A DNA stretch of 61,426 nucleotides, taken from positions 1 to 61,426 of the forward strand of contig JARXAH010000076.1 in assembly GCA_029865945.1 (NCBI GenBank), given 5' to 3'. Of this stretch, positions 33,286-43,066 are shown piece by piece (the stretch's first letter is position 1; the number at the start of each line of letters is the position of its first letter). A program made the position numbers and the translations under genes. Below the pieces are notes generated by a model that worked only from the letters and a program-made list of their open reading frames with translations, made no database searches and had not been told where the DNA came from. Source of the DNA: Bacteriovoracaceae bacterium (lineage in GTDB: Bacteria; Bdellovibrionota; Bacteriovoracia; Bacteriovoracales; Bacteriovoracaceae).

Positions 33286-34289
33286 GTATTACAAAGATCA
33301 TTTATGAAACAAGATCCCTGAACTCACCCATCACGCAAAGAGTATTCAAGCAATTTTCCCATCTTCCCCATATTGAAATAGAAAATCTCAATGATCACTG
33401 GGGCCGCGTGAAAAAACCGTACTTAGAAAAACGAACTGACCTCCACCTCTACCTCGGAGTAAGACCGGCCCCCCACATCAAGCTAGCTCCTGATGCTTAT
33501 GGAATTTCTCGCAATCAAGAGCATGAACCTCACTACTATTTTATTCATGCTTATAATTGCGTCTACGAATGTGAATATTGCTATCTGCAAGGACACTTTC
33601 AAACACCAGATTTAGTTTTATTTGTGAATCACGATGACATCCTAAAATCCATAGAAGAGCAAATCCAATTGACTCCCCACGCCTGGTTTCATGCCGGCGA
33701 ATTTTCTGACTCCCTGGCCCTCTCCTCACTGACGCAAGAATGGAGGGAATATTTTGAATTATTTCAGCGATACCCTAGCGCGCAGCTAGAACTGAGAACA
33801 AAATCTCATAACATTCAGTCCATCATCAACCTCACCCCAGCACCCAACATTCACGTTACTTTTTCTCTCTCCCCTGAAAAAGCGAGCGCAACCTATGATC
33901 TCAAGACACCATCACTTTTGAAACGCTTGGATGCGATTAAAAAATTAGTAGGCCATGGATTTACCATTGGGATTCATTTTGATCCTATCATTATTGAAAC
34001 GAATACCCAGGCGCAGTATGAAGAACTCATCCTCTCTCTCAAAAATGTCTTACCCGATACTCAACTAAGTTATCTTTCCCTAGGAGTTGTGCGATTCACC
34101 GACAATGTTTGGGCCCAAGTGAAGAAAAATTACCCAGACTCTCCCCTCATGGCCCAAACTTTGATAGAAAGTTTTGATAACAAGTGGCGATCTCCAAGAC
34201 CTATTCGCACTTGGCATCTAGGAAAGATTCGTGAACAATTGCTCAATTTTGGTTATAGTAATGATAAAATTTATTTTTGCATGGAATAA
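33282..34289 (+). CDS. SplB-like (spore photoproduct lyase family) radical-SAM protein
   Basis: The 335-residue protein has a radical-SAM cluster motif NCVYECEYCYLQ (C-x3-C-x2-C, about residues 92-99) in the context HAYNCVYECEYCYLQGHF, typical of the SplB-like family. Family blocks follow: WFHAGEFSDSLAL, LELRTKSHN, HVTFSLSPEKASATYDLKTP and GIHFDPIII. True SplB repairs thymine photodimers in spores; this organism is unlikely to sporulate, so the substrate is probably another lesion or unknown. The start may be GTG at 33282, which overlaps the nucleosidase stop. Confidence 0.8.
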   Translation: MSITKIIYETRSLNSPITQRVFKQFSHLPHIEIENLNDHWGRVKKPYLEKRTDLHLYLGVRPAPHIKLAPDAYGISRNQEHEPHYYFIHAYNCVYECEYCYLQGHFQTPDLVLFVNHDDILKSIEEQIQLTPHAWFHAGEFSDSLALSSLTQEWREYFELFQRYPSAQLELRTKSHNIQSIINLTPAPNIHVTFSLSPEKASATYDLKTPSLLKRLDAIKKLVGHGFTIGIHFDPIIIETNTQAQYEELILSLKNVLPDTQLSYLSLGVVRFTDNVWAQVKKNYPDSPLMAQTLIESFDNKWRSPRPIRTWHLGKIREQLLNFGYSNDKIYFCME

Positions 34290-34319
34290 AAAAAAATAGG
34301 AAAGGAAGGAATTATTAGT

Positions 34320-36371
34320 ATGAATCATCATCACTCACCTGTTGCCAGAAAAACCACTCAGCTAAGACCCAAAGACGTAACGACGCTTCCTGATTACGCT
34401 CTCAAAATCGATGCTTGCCCACCGCTCGTCGATCCGCGCGCTATTCGTTCGTGCCTCGCCCTTATGGATCAAGCGGCCGTGAACGGTGGATCTGCCTGTC
34501 ACTGGGGTGGCCCGTCTGCCCTTGCTGAACTTCTTAGTGCCCTCTACGCCAACGTTTATCAATTAAAAACGACTTCTGGGAATTGGGACGAGCAACTCAA
34601 TTTAGTTAATGATATCGGCCATGCCCACAACGCTTTCTACGCACTCTATGCCCTCTATAAATTAATTTCGTATCAAGAATTAAACGGCTTTCGCTCGATG
34701 AACAGTAAGCTCACTGGCCACGGAGAAGGGCATCTCTTTCCCGAGGGAGTGCTACTTAGTAATGGCCCACTGGGCTCTACCATTCCTCAGGCACAGGGTC
34801 TTGCCCTCGGTGATAAATTAAATAAAAATTTGCGCAAAACTCTTTGCTTCGTGTCAGACGGAGCGATGATGGAAGGGGAAGTGAAAGAAGCGCTCGCGGC
34901 CATTCCAGGAATGTTTTCTAAAAATATTTTAAATCCCTTTATTCTCGTTATCTCTGATAACAACACCAAATTATCCGGAAGAATTGAAAAAGATTCCTTC
35001 TCTATGCAGCCTACCTTTGACTCTCTCTCTCCTTTAGGTTGGGAAACTATAAAGCTTGATGGCCACAACTTAGCGGCCTGCTCTCAATTGTTTCAAGAAT
35101 TACTCTCGCGCCCGCTTGAAAGTTTCAAAAAACCCATCGCGATTATCGCTAAAACGATTAAAGGTTACGGCATCAAATCCACCGCTGAATCTAGCTCTGG
35201 TGGTCATGGTTATCCACTTAAGGCCTATGATGAAAACTTGCTCTCTTTTTTAAAAGAATTGTGGCAAGGAGCGGAAGTGCCGGCCTTTTTTCAAACTTGG
35301 GCCCAAGAGTTAATTAAAAAACCCGCAACTGACTCAGCAAGTAAATCGGCCTCTGCTAATCCCACACCCACAGATAAAGTGCAAGCAGGTTTTGGAAAGG
35401 CGGCCGTTGCCTCCAAACAAAAAGGAATTCCGGTTTTATCTGTTACTTCTGATTTGCCGGGATCGACCGGTATTGCTCCTTTTATCAAATCCTTTCCGGA
35501 AGCCTCGTTCGATGTGGGAATTGCGGAATCCAATATGGTGAGTGTGGCCACTGGCCTATCCAAAGTGGGCTTCGTTCCCATAGTTGATACGTTTGCGGCC
35601 TTCGGAGTGACCAAAGGTAATCTCCCTCTCATTATGTCCTCACTCTCTAATGCGCCCATCATTGCCCTCTACACCCATACAGGTTTTCAAGATGCGGCCG
35701 ATGGTGCGAGTCATCAGTCTTTAACTTATGCATCGGCGCTGGGTTCGATTCCGGGTGTGGATTTAGTGGCCCCTGCTACTTCAAAAGAAGCAGAAGAATT
35801 ATTAACTTTAGCTATCGAGAGGCAAAATCAATCGTGGGAAAAAAATATTAGCTGCCCAAGTACCATCTTCTTTGCTGGAAGAGAAAATTTTCCAGTCGAA
35901 GTGACCTATACAGCGACTTCTCCCTCACGAGCATGGGGATTACCACGAACTTTAATTCAGGGAAATGGCCCGACTGTTCTCATTAGTTATGGACCACTAG
36001 TGCATGAGTGCTTAAAGGCCGCCGAAGTCCTCAAGAATGCGACGGTCATCAATCACCTTTTTTTGAATCATTTTGACGCTTCTTTTTATGTCGATTTTTT
36101 CAAATCTTCTCATTCTCAAGGCCAAAAAAAATGGAATATTATCTTCGTGGAAGATCACCAAAAAATAGGCGGCGTGGGTTCTTGGTTTTTTAGCAAACTT
36201 TGGGAGACATTGAGCAATGCTAGCGACGTCCATACGACGATTCATCAAGTTGCTCATCTGGCAGTCCAAGGGGAATTCGGACAATCGGCCTATACTGCGC
36301 AAGAACTTTATGCCCACCATGGATTAAATGCTCAGGCCATTGTCAAGCAGGCGAAGCAAATGTTAACTTAA
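34320..36371 (+). CDS. tkt: Transketolase
   Basis: The thiamine-diphosphate enzyme moves two-carbon units in the pentose phosphate pathway. The 683-residue protein contains both halves in one chain. The first has GHAHNAFYALY, GHGEGHLFPEGVLLSNGPLG and the cofactor motif FVSDGAMMEGE...ISDNN. The second has GIAESNMVSVATGLSKVGFV, DTFAAFGVTKGN, THTGFQDAADGASHQS and a late EDHQKIGGVGSW. A low-complexity Ala/Ser linker (about residues 330-355) separates the halves. Length is usual, though the linker and divergent sequence resemble fused archaeal-type split transketolases. Confidence 0.88.
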   Translation: MNHHHSPVARKTTQLRPKDVTTLPDYALKIDACPPLVDPRAIRSCLALMDQAAVNGGSACHWGGPSALAELLSALYANVYQLKTTSGNWDEQLNLVNDIGHAHNAFYALYALYKLISYQELNGFRSMNSKLTGHGEGHLFPEGVLLSNGPLGSTIPQAQGLALGDKLNKNLRKTLCFVSDGAMMEGEVKEALAAIPGMFSKNILNPFILVISDNNTKLSGRIEKDSFSMQPTFDSLSPLGWETIKLDGHNLAACSQLFQELLSRPLESFKKPIAIIAKTIKGYGIKSTAESSSGGHGYPLKAYDENLLSFLKELWQGAEVPAFFQTWAQELIKKPATDSASKSASANPTPTDKVQAGFGKAAVASKQKGIPVLSVTSDLPGSTGIAPFIKSFPEASFDVGIAESNMVSVATGLSKVGFVPIVDTFAAFGVTKGNLPLIMSSLSNAPIIALYTHTGFQDAADGASHQSLTYASALGSIPGVDLVAPATSKEAEELLTLAIERQNQSWEKNISCPSTIFFAGRENFPVEVTYTATSPSRAWGLPRTLIQGNGPTVLISYGPLVHECLKAAEVLKNATVINHLFLNHFDASFYVDFFKSSHSQGQKKWNIIFVEDHQKIGGVGSWFFSKLWETLSNASDVHTTIHQVAHLAVQGEFGQSAYTAQELYAHHGLNAQAIVKQAKQMLT

Positions 36372-36427
36372 CAGTCTTAATTCGAAATCCTAGTTTATTA
36401 TTAGTTAAAATTTAATTTGAGGTTTTT

Positions 36428-36658
36428 ATGTCTAAGATGTGTGATTTAACTGGAAAGATGCGACAAGTTGGAAACAGAGTTTCTCACTCGAATATCAAAA
36501 CTAAAGTGCTCAATATGCCTAACCTACACTCGAAAAAAGTTTTCGATCCTGAAACGGGAAGAACGATTCGTTTGAAACTTTCTCCGAGAGCGATTAAGAC
36601 TTTAGATAAGGCCGGATCCCTCACAAAACTACTGAGAAAATTCGCTAAAAAAATGTAG
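36428..36658 (+). CDS. rpmB: 50S ribosomal protein bL28
   Basis: The 76-residue basic protein begins MSKMCDLTGKMRQVGNRVSH and contains RTIRLKLSPRAIKTLDKAG, the bL28 pattern. Length is normal. GAGG lies upstream of the start. rpmG, a frequent partner, does not follow; the gene stands alone after the transketolase gene with a 56-bp gap. Confidence 0.93.
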   Translation: MSKMCDLTGKMRQVGNRVSHSNIKTKVLNMPNLHSKKVFDPETGRTIRLKLSPRAIKTLDKAGSLTKLLRKFAKKM

Positions 36659-36670
36659 ACTCCGACTTAT

Positions 36671-36844
36671 TTAAAGATTTCTCTTGAGTTTGTTTACGGT
36701 AGCTGTTCCCAATTTCAAATCAATGACATTATTTATGTAATTGGCCTTAATCTTAGATCTCTGAAACAAGATTTTCTTTGAAAGGCCAATTACAAAAAAT
36801 GGCATGCAGGTAGCAATCGCAAACAAAATAATATTTTCAGTCAT
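36671..36844 (-). CDS. Small membrane protein, 57 aa
   Basis: The ATG at 36844 is preceded by a very strong Shine-Dalgarno (GGAGGGG, four to five bases away) and opens a 57-residue frame. Residues 1-20 form a membrane helix (MTENIILFAIATCMPFFVIG), followed by a basic cytoplasmic-looking tail (SKKILFQRSKIKANY). The longer frame to 36910 adds residues without a ribosome binding site. No family is recognised. It is convergent with rpmB, ending 12 bp away. Confidence 0.55.
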   Translation of the reverse strand: MTENIILFAIATCMPFFVIGLSKKILFQRSKIKANYINNVIDLKLGTATVNKLKRNL

Positions 36845-36991
36845 TTTACCCCTCCTGGAAAAAATCAAAAACTCACATTTCCTATAAAGCAACAATCTTG
36901 CCAACAACATCTAAACCAAGATCTGTTTAACACACTGAAATCTGGAGTTGATGTCGAACATCTGGTATTCTTTTGGCACTGAGGTAGGAAT

Positions 36992-37852
36992 ATGAGGAAG
37001 ACATTTTGCAAAATGGCGCCATTATTGGTGACTATTTTAGCTTTTTTCAATTTAGTGTCATGCGGCTCCTATACATCAGAGCAGATCGAGCTTACTGAGG
37101 ATCAATTAACTGCCATTAGAAGTAAATTATCTTCTGAATGTACTTCAAAAAATGCAGGATTTTTTAATGAACTGAAGGCCGCCTTCGCCAATGCGATTAA
37201 TGTGGAATCTGAAATGGGAAGGCGCTCCTATTATAAAGTAACTGACGTCAGTGGCGGGCAAACGACAAGCTACTATTTTGGCGTTTATAAAATATCGAAT
37301 AACAAAGTTTATTTTATTACCTTGACCCCATCGACCATTACGCCAGACCAAAGAGACCGCGTTTTCGCTTTCACTCTGGACGATCAAAATAAATTTTTTT
37401 CTGATAGCAATAATCTCACCTCCACCATTTGCACCCCTCCGAATATCTTTAATCCTGTCGTCGCTGATTTTAACTACACCATCAAATCCTCAACACCGGA
37501 TTCGACTGCAGCTACTCGAACAGAAAATATTATCAAATATAAAAACAGCAGCAACCTTCCTCTCATTTTTAGTATTTTCAACTACGACTACACGAGAAAT
37601 GATTATATAAATAATGCAAACACCCAAACGAAACGAACGGTAACCATGGCCAAAGAAACTCTTCCCACTTCGAACACAGTTTTTGAGGAACAAAGATTTG
37701 ATGAGGCCGATCACTGCCAATTTGATTCCGTTGATACTTGGGCGGCGGTATCGGCCACGGGAATTAATCCCACTACTTTGGCCGATTGTGTGGATAAAAA
37801 TAGCTCATCTGGACGCTTAAGTTGGGATGATGTGAACCCCACAATTAACTAA
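36992..37852 (+). CDS. Lipoprotein, unknown
   Basis: The 286-residue protein starts with a signal peptide ending in the lipobox LVSCGS (Cys24), so it is lipid-anchored. It is followed by a mixed domain with a repeated polar pattern and several Cys (CTSKN, ICTPPN, HCQFDS, LADCVD). No family is recognised. It lies 27 bp before a predicted outer-membrane barrel, and the two probably form an operon of envelope proteins. GAGGTAGGA precedes the start. Confidence 0.7.
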   Translation: MRKTFCKMAPLLVTILAFFNLVSCGSYTSEQIELTEDQLTAIRSKLSSECTSKNAGFFNELKAAFANAINVESEMGRRSYYKVTDVSGGQTTSYYFGVYKISNNKVYFITLTPSTITPDQRDRVFAFTLDDQNKFFSDSNNLTSTICTPPNIFNPVVADFNYTIKSSTPDSTAATRTENIIKYKNSSNLPLIFSIFNYDYTRNDYINNANTQTKRTVTMAKETLPTSNTVFEEQRFDEADHCQFDSVDTWAAVSATGINPTTLADCVDKNSSSGRLSWDDVNPTIN

Positions 37853-37879
37853 TAAATATTCAATTTTGGAAAAAATAAA

Positions 37880-38674
37880 ATGAAAAAATCATTTATCCTT
37901 ATTTTGTTCTCTTTTCATTTACTTTTCTCAACATGGATATTGGCCAGTCCAGACTCGGATTTATTTATGAATTACGATCAAAAGCAACCGAAAATTAAAT
38001 CGAGCCATTGGATTTTTTATATCCATGCTGATGCTTTACAACTTCGTCCCCTTACCCAATACCAGATGGTGCACAAAGAAATAAATTCCAGAAATGAAGT
38101 TCTCTTTGGGGGCGGGCCTGGGTTTGCCAGAAGATTTATGTTGGCCTTTCCTCTCTCCACAATTACTGAAATTAATGCCTACTACTGGGGACATGATGTG
38201 ACCGAAGCACAAAAACCCAACACTCAAGACTTGAAAGACTATGAAGTTTTGCGCTCTGAGCAAAAAGATATCATTTATGGAATTCAAATTTCCCAGAGCA
38301 TTAATTTCGCTTTTGAAACGAAATATTTACTGATAGAGCCATTTATTCAATTTGGCGTTGGATTAGGAAGAACGAAATATAGTCTAAAGTATCGTTGGGA
38401 CACCAATACCCCGAGCGAATACGAAAGTTATCAAAGTACGATTTCTGAAAATTTAGTGACGCAATCGCTTGCCGCAGGAATTCAATTTATTGCCATGAAT
38501 GGCTTTATCTCATATTTAAAAGTACAAAAAAATGTTTTCACCGTGGGTACTCGTGAAACATCGATCTCGCGAATAGATGTTGGATCCACGGAAGTCTCTA
38601 CCTCCAACACAGAAAAATTAAATCAAAATCAAGATGAGTATTCTTATGGAGTAGCTTTTGGGTACGTGTTTTAA
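37880..38674 (+). CDS. Predicted outer-membrane beta-barrel protein
   Basis: After a signal peptide (SFILILFSFHLLFSTWILA) the 264-residue protein shows alternating hydrophobic strands with aromatic girdles (WIFYIHADALQLRPL, YLLIEPFIQFGVGLG, YSYGVAFGYVF). It ends in a terminal aromatic Phe, as expected for BAM-inserted outer-membrane proteins. Size suggests 8-12 strands. It probably functions with the upstream lipoprotein. The ligand or role is unknown. Confidence 0.7.
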   Translation: MKKSFILILFSFHLLFSTWILASPDSDLFMNYDQKQPKIKSSHWIFYIHADALQLRPLTQYQMVHKEINSRNEVLFGGGPGFARRFMLAFPLSTITEINAYYWGHDVTEAQKPNTQDLKDYEVLRSEQKDIIYGIQISQSINFAFETKYLLIEPFIQFGVGLGRTKYSLKYRWDTNTPSEYESYQSTISENLVTQSLAAGIQFIAMNGFISYLKVQKNVFTVGTRETSISRIDVGSTEVSTSNTEKLNQNQDEYSYGVAFGYVF

Positions 38675-38676
38675 TT

Positions 38677-38895
38677 TTATTCGGATAAAATATTTTCACT
38701 AAAGAAAGAACAATACTGCTCGGGTAATACAACCTTTAAAATTCGATTAACATCTCTGACTAAATTCATTTTTTGCTCTCTTGAGTAAATTTTGAAATTT
38801 TTTAAATTTTTATAAAATTGGAAGAGTGGAGATTGAGACCGGGATCCACCTTGAAAATTTTCAATCAAATCAATGAGTCGAATATGTTCCTTGTG
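38677..38895 (-). pseudogene. 3' part of a secreted HExxH protein gene split by the IS21 element
   Basis: This is the distal fragment (HKEHIRLIDLIENF...FFSENILSE) of the gene whose 5' part lies at 41387-42744. Removing the element and one copy of the 8-bp target duplication joins the two in frame, giving a gene of 523 codons including the stop. The frame visible here continues rightward into the element up to 38949, but those codons are element sequence. It can no longer be expressed as part of the protein. Confidence 0.9.
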
Positions 38896-38960
38896 TGTGT
38901 TGGGCCACATAAGAATGAGACCTCGGGCCATATAAAACTGAGAGGCCAAGCAGCATAGAA
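38896..38960. repeat. Left terminal inverted repeat region of the IS21 element
   Basis: It contains the outer TGTGTTGGGCCAC, then GGGCCATATAAAACTGAGAG and GGCCAAG. These match, in inverse order, the right end up to 41386. The two blocks that share GGGCCA correspond to the multiple transposase-binding sites usual in this family. Confidence 0.8.
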
Positions 38961-39029
38961 TCTCTGGGCACCTGAACCTTAGAATACTGTTTTAATTAAC
39001 TTTATTCTGAGGAGAAAGGAGTGCTAAGA

Positions 39030-40547
39030 ATGGACACTGTCAACAAAGTAAGAAAATCCTATAAAATCACCAAAAATGTGAATTCTTCGGCCCAAATCGG
39101 CCAATGTTCTTGGGCCACGGCCAAAAAAATTATTGATGCAACTCCTGAAGAATTGGCCCAAAGGGGAAGAAGAGAAAAGGCCTCAAAACTTATTACAATT
39201 GAGGTCATCGAATTCATTGAAAAAATATTCCTATCTGAAGTTGAAAATAAAGTTCATAGAAAACAAAAACATAAAACCCCAGCTCTTTTAATAAAATTGA
39301 AAGAGGCCGGAATCTATCACGGATCACTTAGGCACCTTAAAAGATGTGTTTCAAAACTTCGAATTAAGCACGGCCATTGTCTATTGCCACAAAAAACTTT
39401 CCTTGAACTTGATTTTGAAAATGGAAAATATCTTCAAATTGATCACGGTGAAGTGGAATTCGAAATAAATAAAATACGCGTAAAGGGATACCTTTTTGTG
39501 GCAAGTGTTCCTGGACTTGCTCTTCGCTATTGCCAAGTCTACTTAACGAAGGCGCAAGAAGCATGGGGTGAGTTTCATGAAAATTGTTTTCGGTTTTTTG
39601 GAGGAGTTTTTACATTTTGCATTTACGACAACGATACTGCCATTTGTATTCCGGGGAAAGGAGCGAGCAATCAATTCTTAAGTGACATGGAAAACTATTA
39701 TAATTTTGAGGCGATCTTTTGCAACAAAGCATCGGGTTGGGAAAAGGGTTCGGTTGAAAATGCGGTTGGTTATTGCCGCAGAAATTTTCTTCCAGGACTT
39801 CCTTCGTATGAAAGTCTCAATAATTTGAATGACTATTTAAAAAAATGCTCATTCCAAGACAGAGGAGAAGTTCACTATAAGCAAAATGTTTCAAAAGAGA
39901 TTCTTTATGAATTAATGAAAAAGAACCTCAAACCCCTTTGTATTGAGAAGAAATGGGAAAAAATAGAATTTTTAAAAGTCAGCACACTACAGACGGTTAA
40001 GTATGATGGTTTTCAATATTCGGTGCCAGAGAGATATGTGGGTGCCACACTGAAAGCGTTCATATCAGTTGGGGAAATTATTCTTTTTAGTGGTGATGAA
40101 AAAATTTATGAACATCAACGTTTTTATTATCAAAAAATAGATGCACTTATTTTTGAACATTACTTGGATCAATTATCCAGAAAACCGGGTGCATTTAAAT
40201 TTGCAAAAGTCATTCACAGCACTTCATTTTCTGCTGAACTTACAGAAATCAAGGAGCGACTTTTGGGAAAACTTGATGAAAGGAATGCGATAAAGGAATT
40301 CATTCAGATCCTTCTTTTAAAAAGAGTTAGTGATCGGGATACATTTGATATCGCTATCAAGATGGCGCTCTCCTACGGGGGAATCAATTCGAATGCAATT
40401 AGTTTAATTATCAAGCAATTAGAAATTGGAGATAAACTGGCAACATGCCCAGTTGAACTTATTGCTGAAACTCTTCTTATTCATAGGATGAAAGACAATG
40501 ACCTGAAAATATATCAACAACTTTTGCCAGAGGGAGGATTTGAATGA
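39030..40547 (+). CDS. istA: IS21 family transposase IstA
   Basis: The product is a DDE transposase of about 505 residues. Catalytic acids are visible in YLQIDHGEVEF (Asp), FCIYDNDTAICI (Asp) and GWEKGSVENAVGYCRRNF (Glu). The N-terminal region binds the ends, and the C-terminal beta domain (VKYDGFQYSVPERYVGATLK) is typical of IstA. The ATG at 39030 has AAAGGAG eight bases upstream; a GTG at 39021 is an alternative. The stop overlaps istB by four bases, the standard arrangement. No frameshift is seen. Confidence 0.93.
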   Translation: MDTVNKVRKSYKITKNVNSSAQIGQCSWATAKKIIDATPEELAQRGRREKASKLITIEVIEFIEKIFLSEVENKVHRKQKHKTPALLIKLKEAGIYHGSLRHLKRCVSKLRIKHGHCLLPQKTFLELDFENGKYLQIDHGEVEFEINKIRVKGYLFVASVPGLALRYCQVYLTKAQEAWGEFHENCFRFFGGVFTFCIYDNDTAICIPGKGASNQFLSDMENYYNFEAIFCNKASGWEKGSVENAVGYCRRNFLPGLPSYESLNNLNDYLKKCSFQDRGEVHYKQNVSKEILYELMKKNLKPLCIEKKWEKIEFLKVSTLQTVKYDGFQYSVPERYVGATLKAFISVGEIILFSGDEKIYEHQRFYYQKIDALIFEHYLDQLSRKPGAFKFAKVIHSTSFSAELTEIKERLLGKLDERNAIKEFIQILLLKRVSDRDTFDIAIKMALSYGGINSNAISLIIKQLEIGDKLATCPVELIAETLLIHRMKDNDLKIYQQLLPEGGFE

Positions 40548-41293
40548 AAGACGTACTTTTGAAACTAAAAATGCATGGGGCACTTGATGTGCTTGATGAT
40601 CTTCTAAAAGGAAAGATGGACAATCTTTCATTTGGGAGGTGCCTTCTTGAGGCAGAGATCTTTGAGAGACAGCATCAGTCGGGAAAAAGAAAAATAAAAG
40701 CTGCAAAGTTTTCTTATGAAAGAGAGTGGGAGCAGATCAATTTAAAAAGAAATCCAAAAATTCCATTTAGTGAAATTAAAAAACTGTCGTCTGGAGAATT
40801 CTTTAAGTCCAGACAAAACATTTGTTTTATAGGAAAGACGGGACTTGGAAAAACGCATTCACTTATTAGTATCGGAAGAGATCTATGCAGAAATGAGCAC
40901 GATGTTTTATTCTTTACAGCGGCGACTCTCGTGACCAAATTAGAAGAAAGTAAAAGTGAAAATAAGTTAAGTCGTTTAATGGAAAAACTGAAGAAGGCCA
41001 AACTGCTTATTATTGATGAATTGGGATTCGTACCATTTTCAGATACTGGAGCAAGACTTCTATTTGATGTTTTTACTTCGAGGTATCAAGTGGCACCGAT
41101 TGCGATATCAACGAATTTAAGTTTTGAGAAATGGACGCAAGTTTTTGGATCAATTGAGTTAACGGCGGCACTTATTGATAGGTTCACTCACAACTGTAAG
41201 ATATTCATGTTTGAGGGGGATTCAGTACGCTTAAGTGAGGCGATAGAGCTAGGAAATAAGAAAAAGCTTGAGTCGAAAGGCGCAGAATGTTAA
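40544..41293 (+). CDS. istB: IS21 family transposition helper ATPase IstB
   Basis: The 249-residue AAA+ ATPase has Walker A IGKTGLGKTHSL and Walker B LLIIDELGFVPFSD, with sensor ISTNLSFEKW and the arginine region ALIDRFTHNC. In IS21, IstB assembles on target DNA and directs IstA to insert there. Length and motifs are normal. Translation is coupled to istA through the ATGA overlap. Confidence 0.95.
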   Translation: MKDVLLKLKMHGALDVLDDLLKGKMDNLSFGRCLLEAEIFERQHQSGKRKIKAAKFSYEREWEQINLKRNPKIPFSEIKKLSSGEFFKSRQNICFIGKTGLGKTHSLISIGRDLCRNEHDVLFFTAATLVTKLEESKSENKLSRLMEKLKKAKLLIIDELGFVPFSDTGARLLFDVFTSRYQVAPIAISTNLSFEKWTQVFGSIELTAALIDRFTHNCKIFMFEGDSVRLSEAIELGNKKKLESKGAEC

Positions 41294-41386
41294 TGAATTA
41301 TTGAAATAAATTATCGGTGCTTTTGAGATCGTTTGGCCTCTCAGTTTTATATGGCCCGGCCTCTCACTTTTACGTGGCCCAACACA

Positions 41387-42744
41387 TCCTTGTGCGTCTT
41401 GATTTCATATTCAATGTATTTCCCAACAACTAATAGGGCCGCATTAATATCTAACTTTTTATTACCATCTTTTAATTGATCACTTAATTTTCTTAATTCC
41501 ATGCTACTTACATTTTCAACTTTATATTTGTGGTTTGAGCTAGCTCCATATTCATTTTCACCAGAGTCCTCAATTAAGAGATAATAAATCATTGAGCGAA
41601 CATAACCCTCTCCTTTCAGAGGAAAATGTACTTTCCAAAACTCATCCCTAAAGGTCATCGAAGAATTAAGCTTTTTGCTAATAAATGTTTTTACAAATTT
41701 ATAAATCTCCACCGACCAATCTTTTGTTTCATCGACTTGTAATTCTAAATATTCTTTAAGTGCTTTTCTAAACACCTCACAAGCTATTTTATCCTCATTG
41801 TCCCATTTTTGTTTATCTTCGGAGTATATTCTAATCATAATATTAGTAAGTTCTTGATCAATAATATTCCAAACATCATTTTTTCTAAATGTTACCATTA
41901 AATTTTTTCGCAAATCATTCAGACTAATATTTGATAAATTTTCAATTCTTTCCTTGTAAGCATTTCTCTGAATGGCAAACATCACCATCGTTTTTTCTAT
42001 TTCGTCTTGTATAGTTTTAATTTCCGCAACTGAAATCTTTGCATTTTCATTAAAATTTAATTTTTTCAATAACTCCCTTATAGTCATAAGATGGGCCGCA
42101 ACTTCATCTGCAAAAAAATAATTTGAATAATTGGATTGAAGCCAAAAATTTGAATCAAAGTATTTTTGAAAATAGGGTTTATAAGGATTTGAATCTTCTG
42201 AGAATAACTCGCGAACATAGCTATTAGTATTAAATGAGGATTGCTTCTCATTCCATCTAATAAGGTAGGAAAAAAGAGGTGGATTTCTTAAATTTGAATC
42301 CCCCACTTTCAAATACGATCCAAGAAACTTGATCGCATGAATTAGCTCATGAGAAACGGAATCAGAAAATAATAATTCATCTGATACTAAATCGACTCCA
42401 ATTTCCATCGTTCCTTGACCGTAAGAAGCATCATTGATGTTGTCACTACTGAGTAAAGGATAGGCCTGTCTAAATACAGCTTTTGAAGACCTTTCATTTT
42501 TTAAATTTGGGTTAATGATGATTTTGATTTTATACGGAGATAACCTTGCCGCTAATCGATTGAGGGGTGATGTTCCTTCAACAGACACTTCATAAATTAA
42601 ACCACTAGGTGTGTTTCTACCCGCAGTTCCCAGAACATTAACTCCTTGATCAATAAAGTAAGGAATTGGGATAATATTTGCAAGCGCCACTTTCACCGAA
42701 AAAATAAATCCCATAAAAAAAATAAATAATAATTCCTTTTTCAT
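41387..42744 (-). pseudogene. 5' part of a secreted HExxH (metallopeptidase-like) protein gene split by IS21
   Basis: This part encodes a signal peptide (LLFIFFMGFIFSVKVALA) and a body with SVSHELIHAIKF, a full HExxH zinc motif at residues 132-136. It is followed at a distance by YFFADEVAAHLM, which could supply the third ligand. The IS21 element interrupts it after about residue 452; reading through adds only element-encoded residues before a stop. Joined with 38677-38887 it restores 522 residues. The truncated product keeps the zinc site but loses the native C-terminal 70 residues. It is divergent from the 1092-residue secreted protein. Confidence 0.85.
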
Positions 42745-43066
42745 TCTTTCATGGTGACATATTTAGCAAAGATACATAATTCGGAATTTTTTGCTATTGA
42801 TAAATCCGAGACATGGTTAAGCCGACATTGGATACAGGTTCGGCGAAACGGATAGAAGGTGAGGAAAACCGGAGTCTATTTGATACTAGAGATGTTTTGA
42901 TCACACCTAAGGAAACATGACTAAAAGGTAAATAGAGATACCAAAAACGACTCAAAGCGTTTTTTTCTTTTCAAATTATCCAATTCCATCTATTCCTAAC
43001 CTCCTTGGCCAATTTCTTTGGGCCAGGGGATCTTATATCCATCATCACATTCCTAGGGGGATTACT
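42745..43066. other. Divergent intergenic region
   Basis: About 320 bp between the split metallopeptidase-like gene and the rightward secreted-protein operon. It should hold promoters for both. No reliable -35/-10 pair, RNA gene or long repeat was identified. Confidence 0.4.

Larger units (their letters stand above)
38896..41386 (+). mobile_element. Complete IS21-family insertion sequence, 2491 bp
   Basis: The ends are TGTGTTGGGCCAC on the left and its complement GTGGCCCAACACA on the right. They sit in longer terminal regions sharing GGGCCATATAAAACTGAGAG in opposite orientation (left about 38926, right about 41340). An 8-bp direct repeat TCCTTGTG flanks the element at 38888-38895 and 41387-41394, the target-site duplication. 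Inside are overlapping istA and istB genes, both intact. The perfect target duplication and open frames suggest a recent, possibly still active insertion. Confidence 0.95.

Noticed and set aside
33282-34289. SplB-like gene as a sign of sporulation
   Set aside because: The family is widespread in non-spore-formers and no sporulation genes are seen here.
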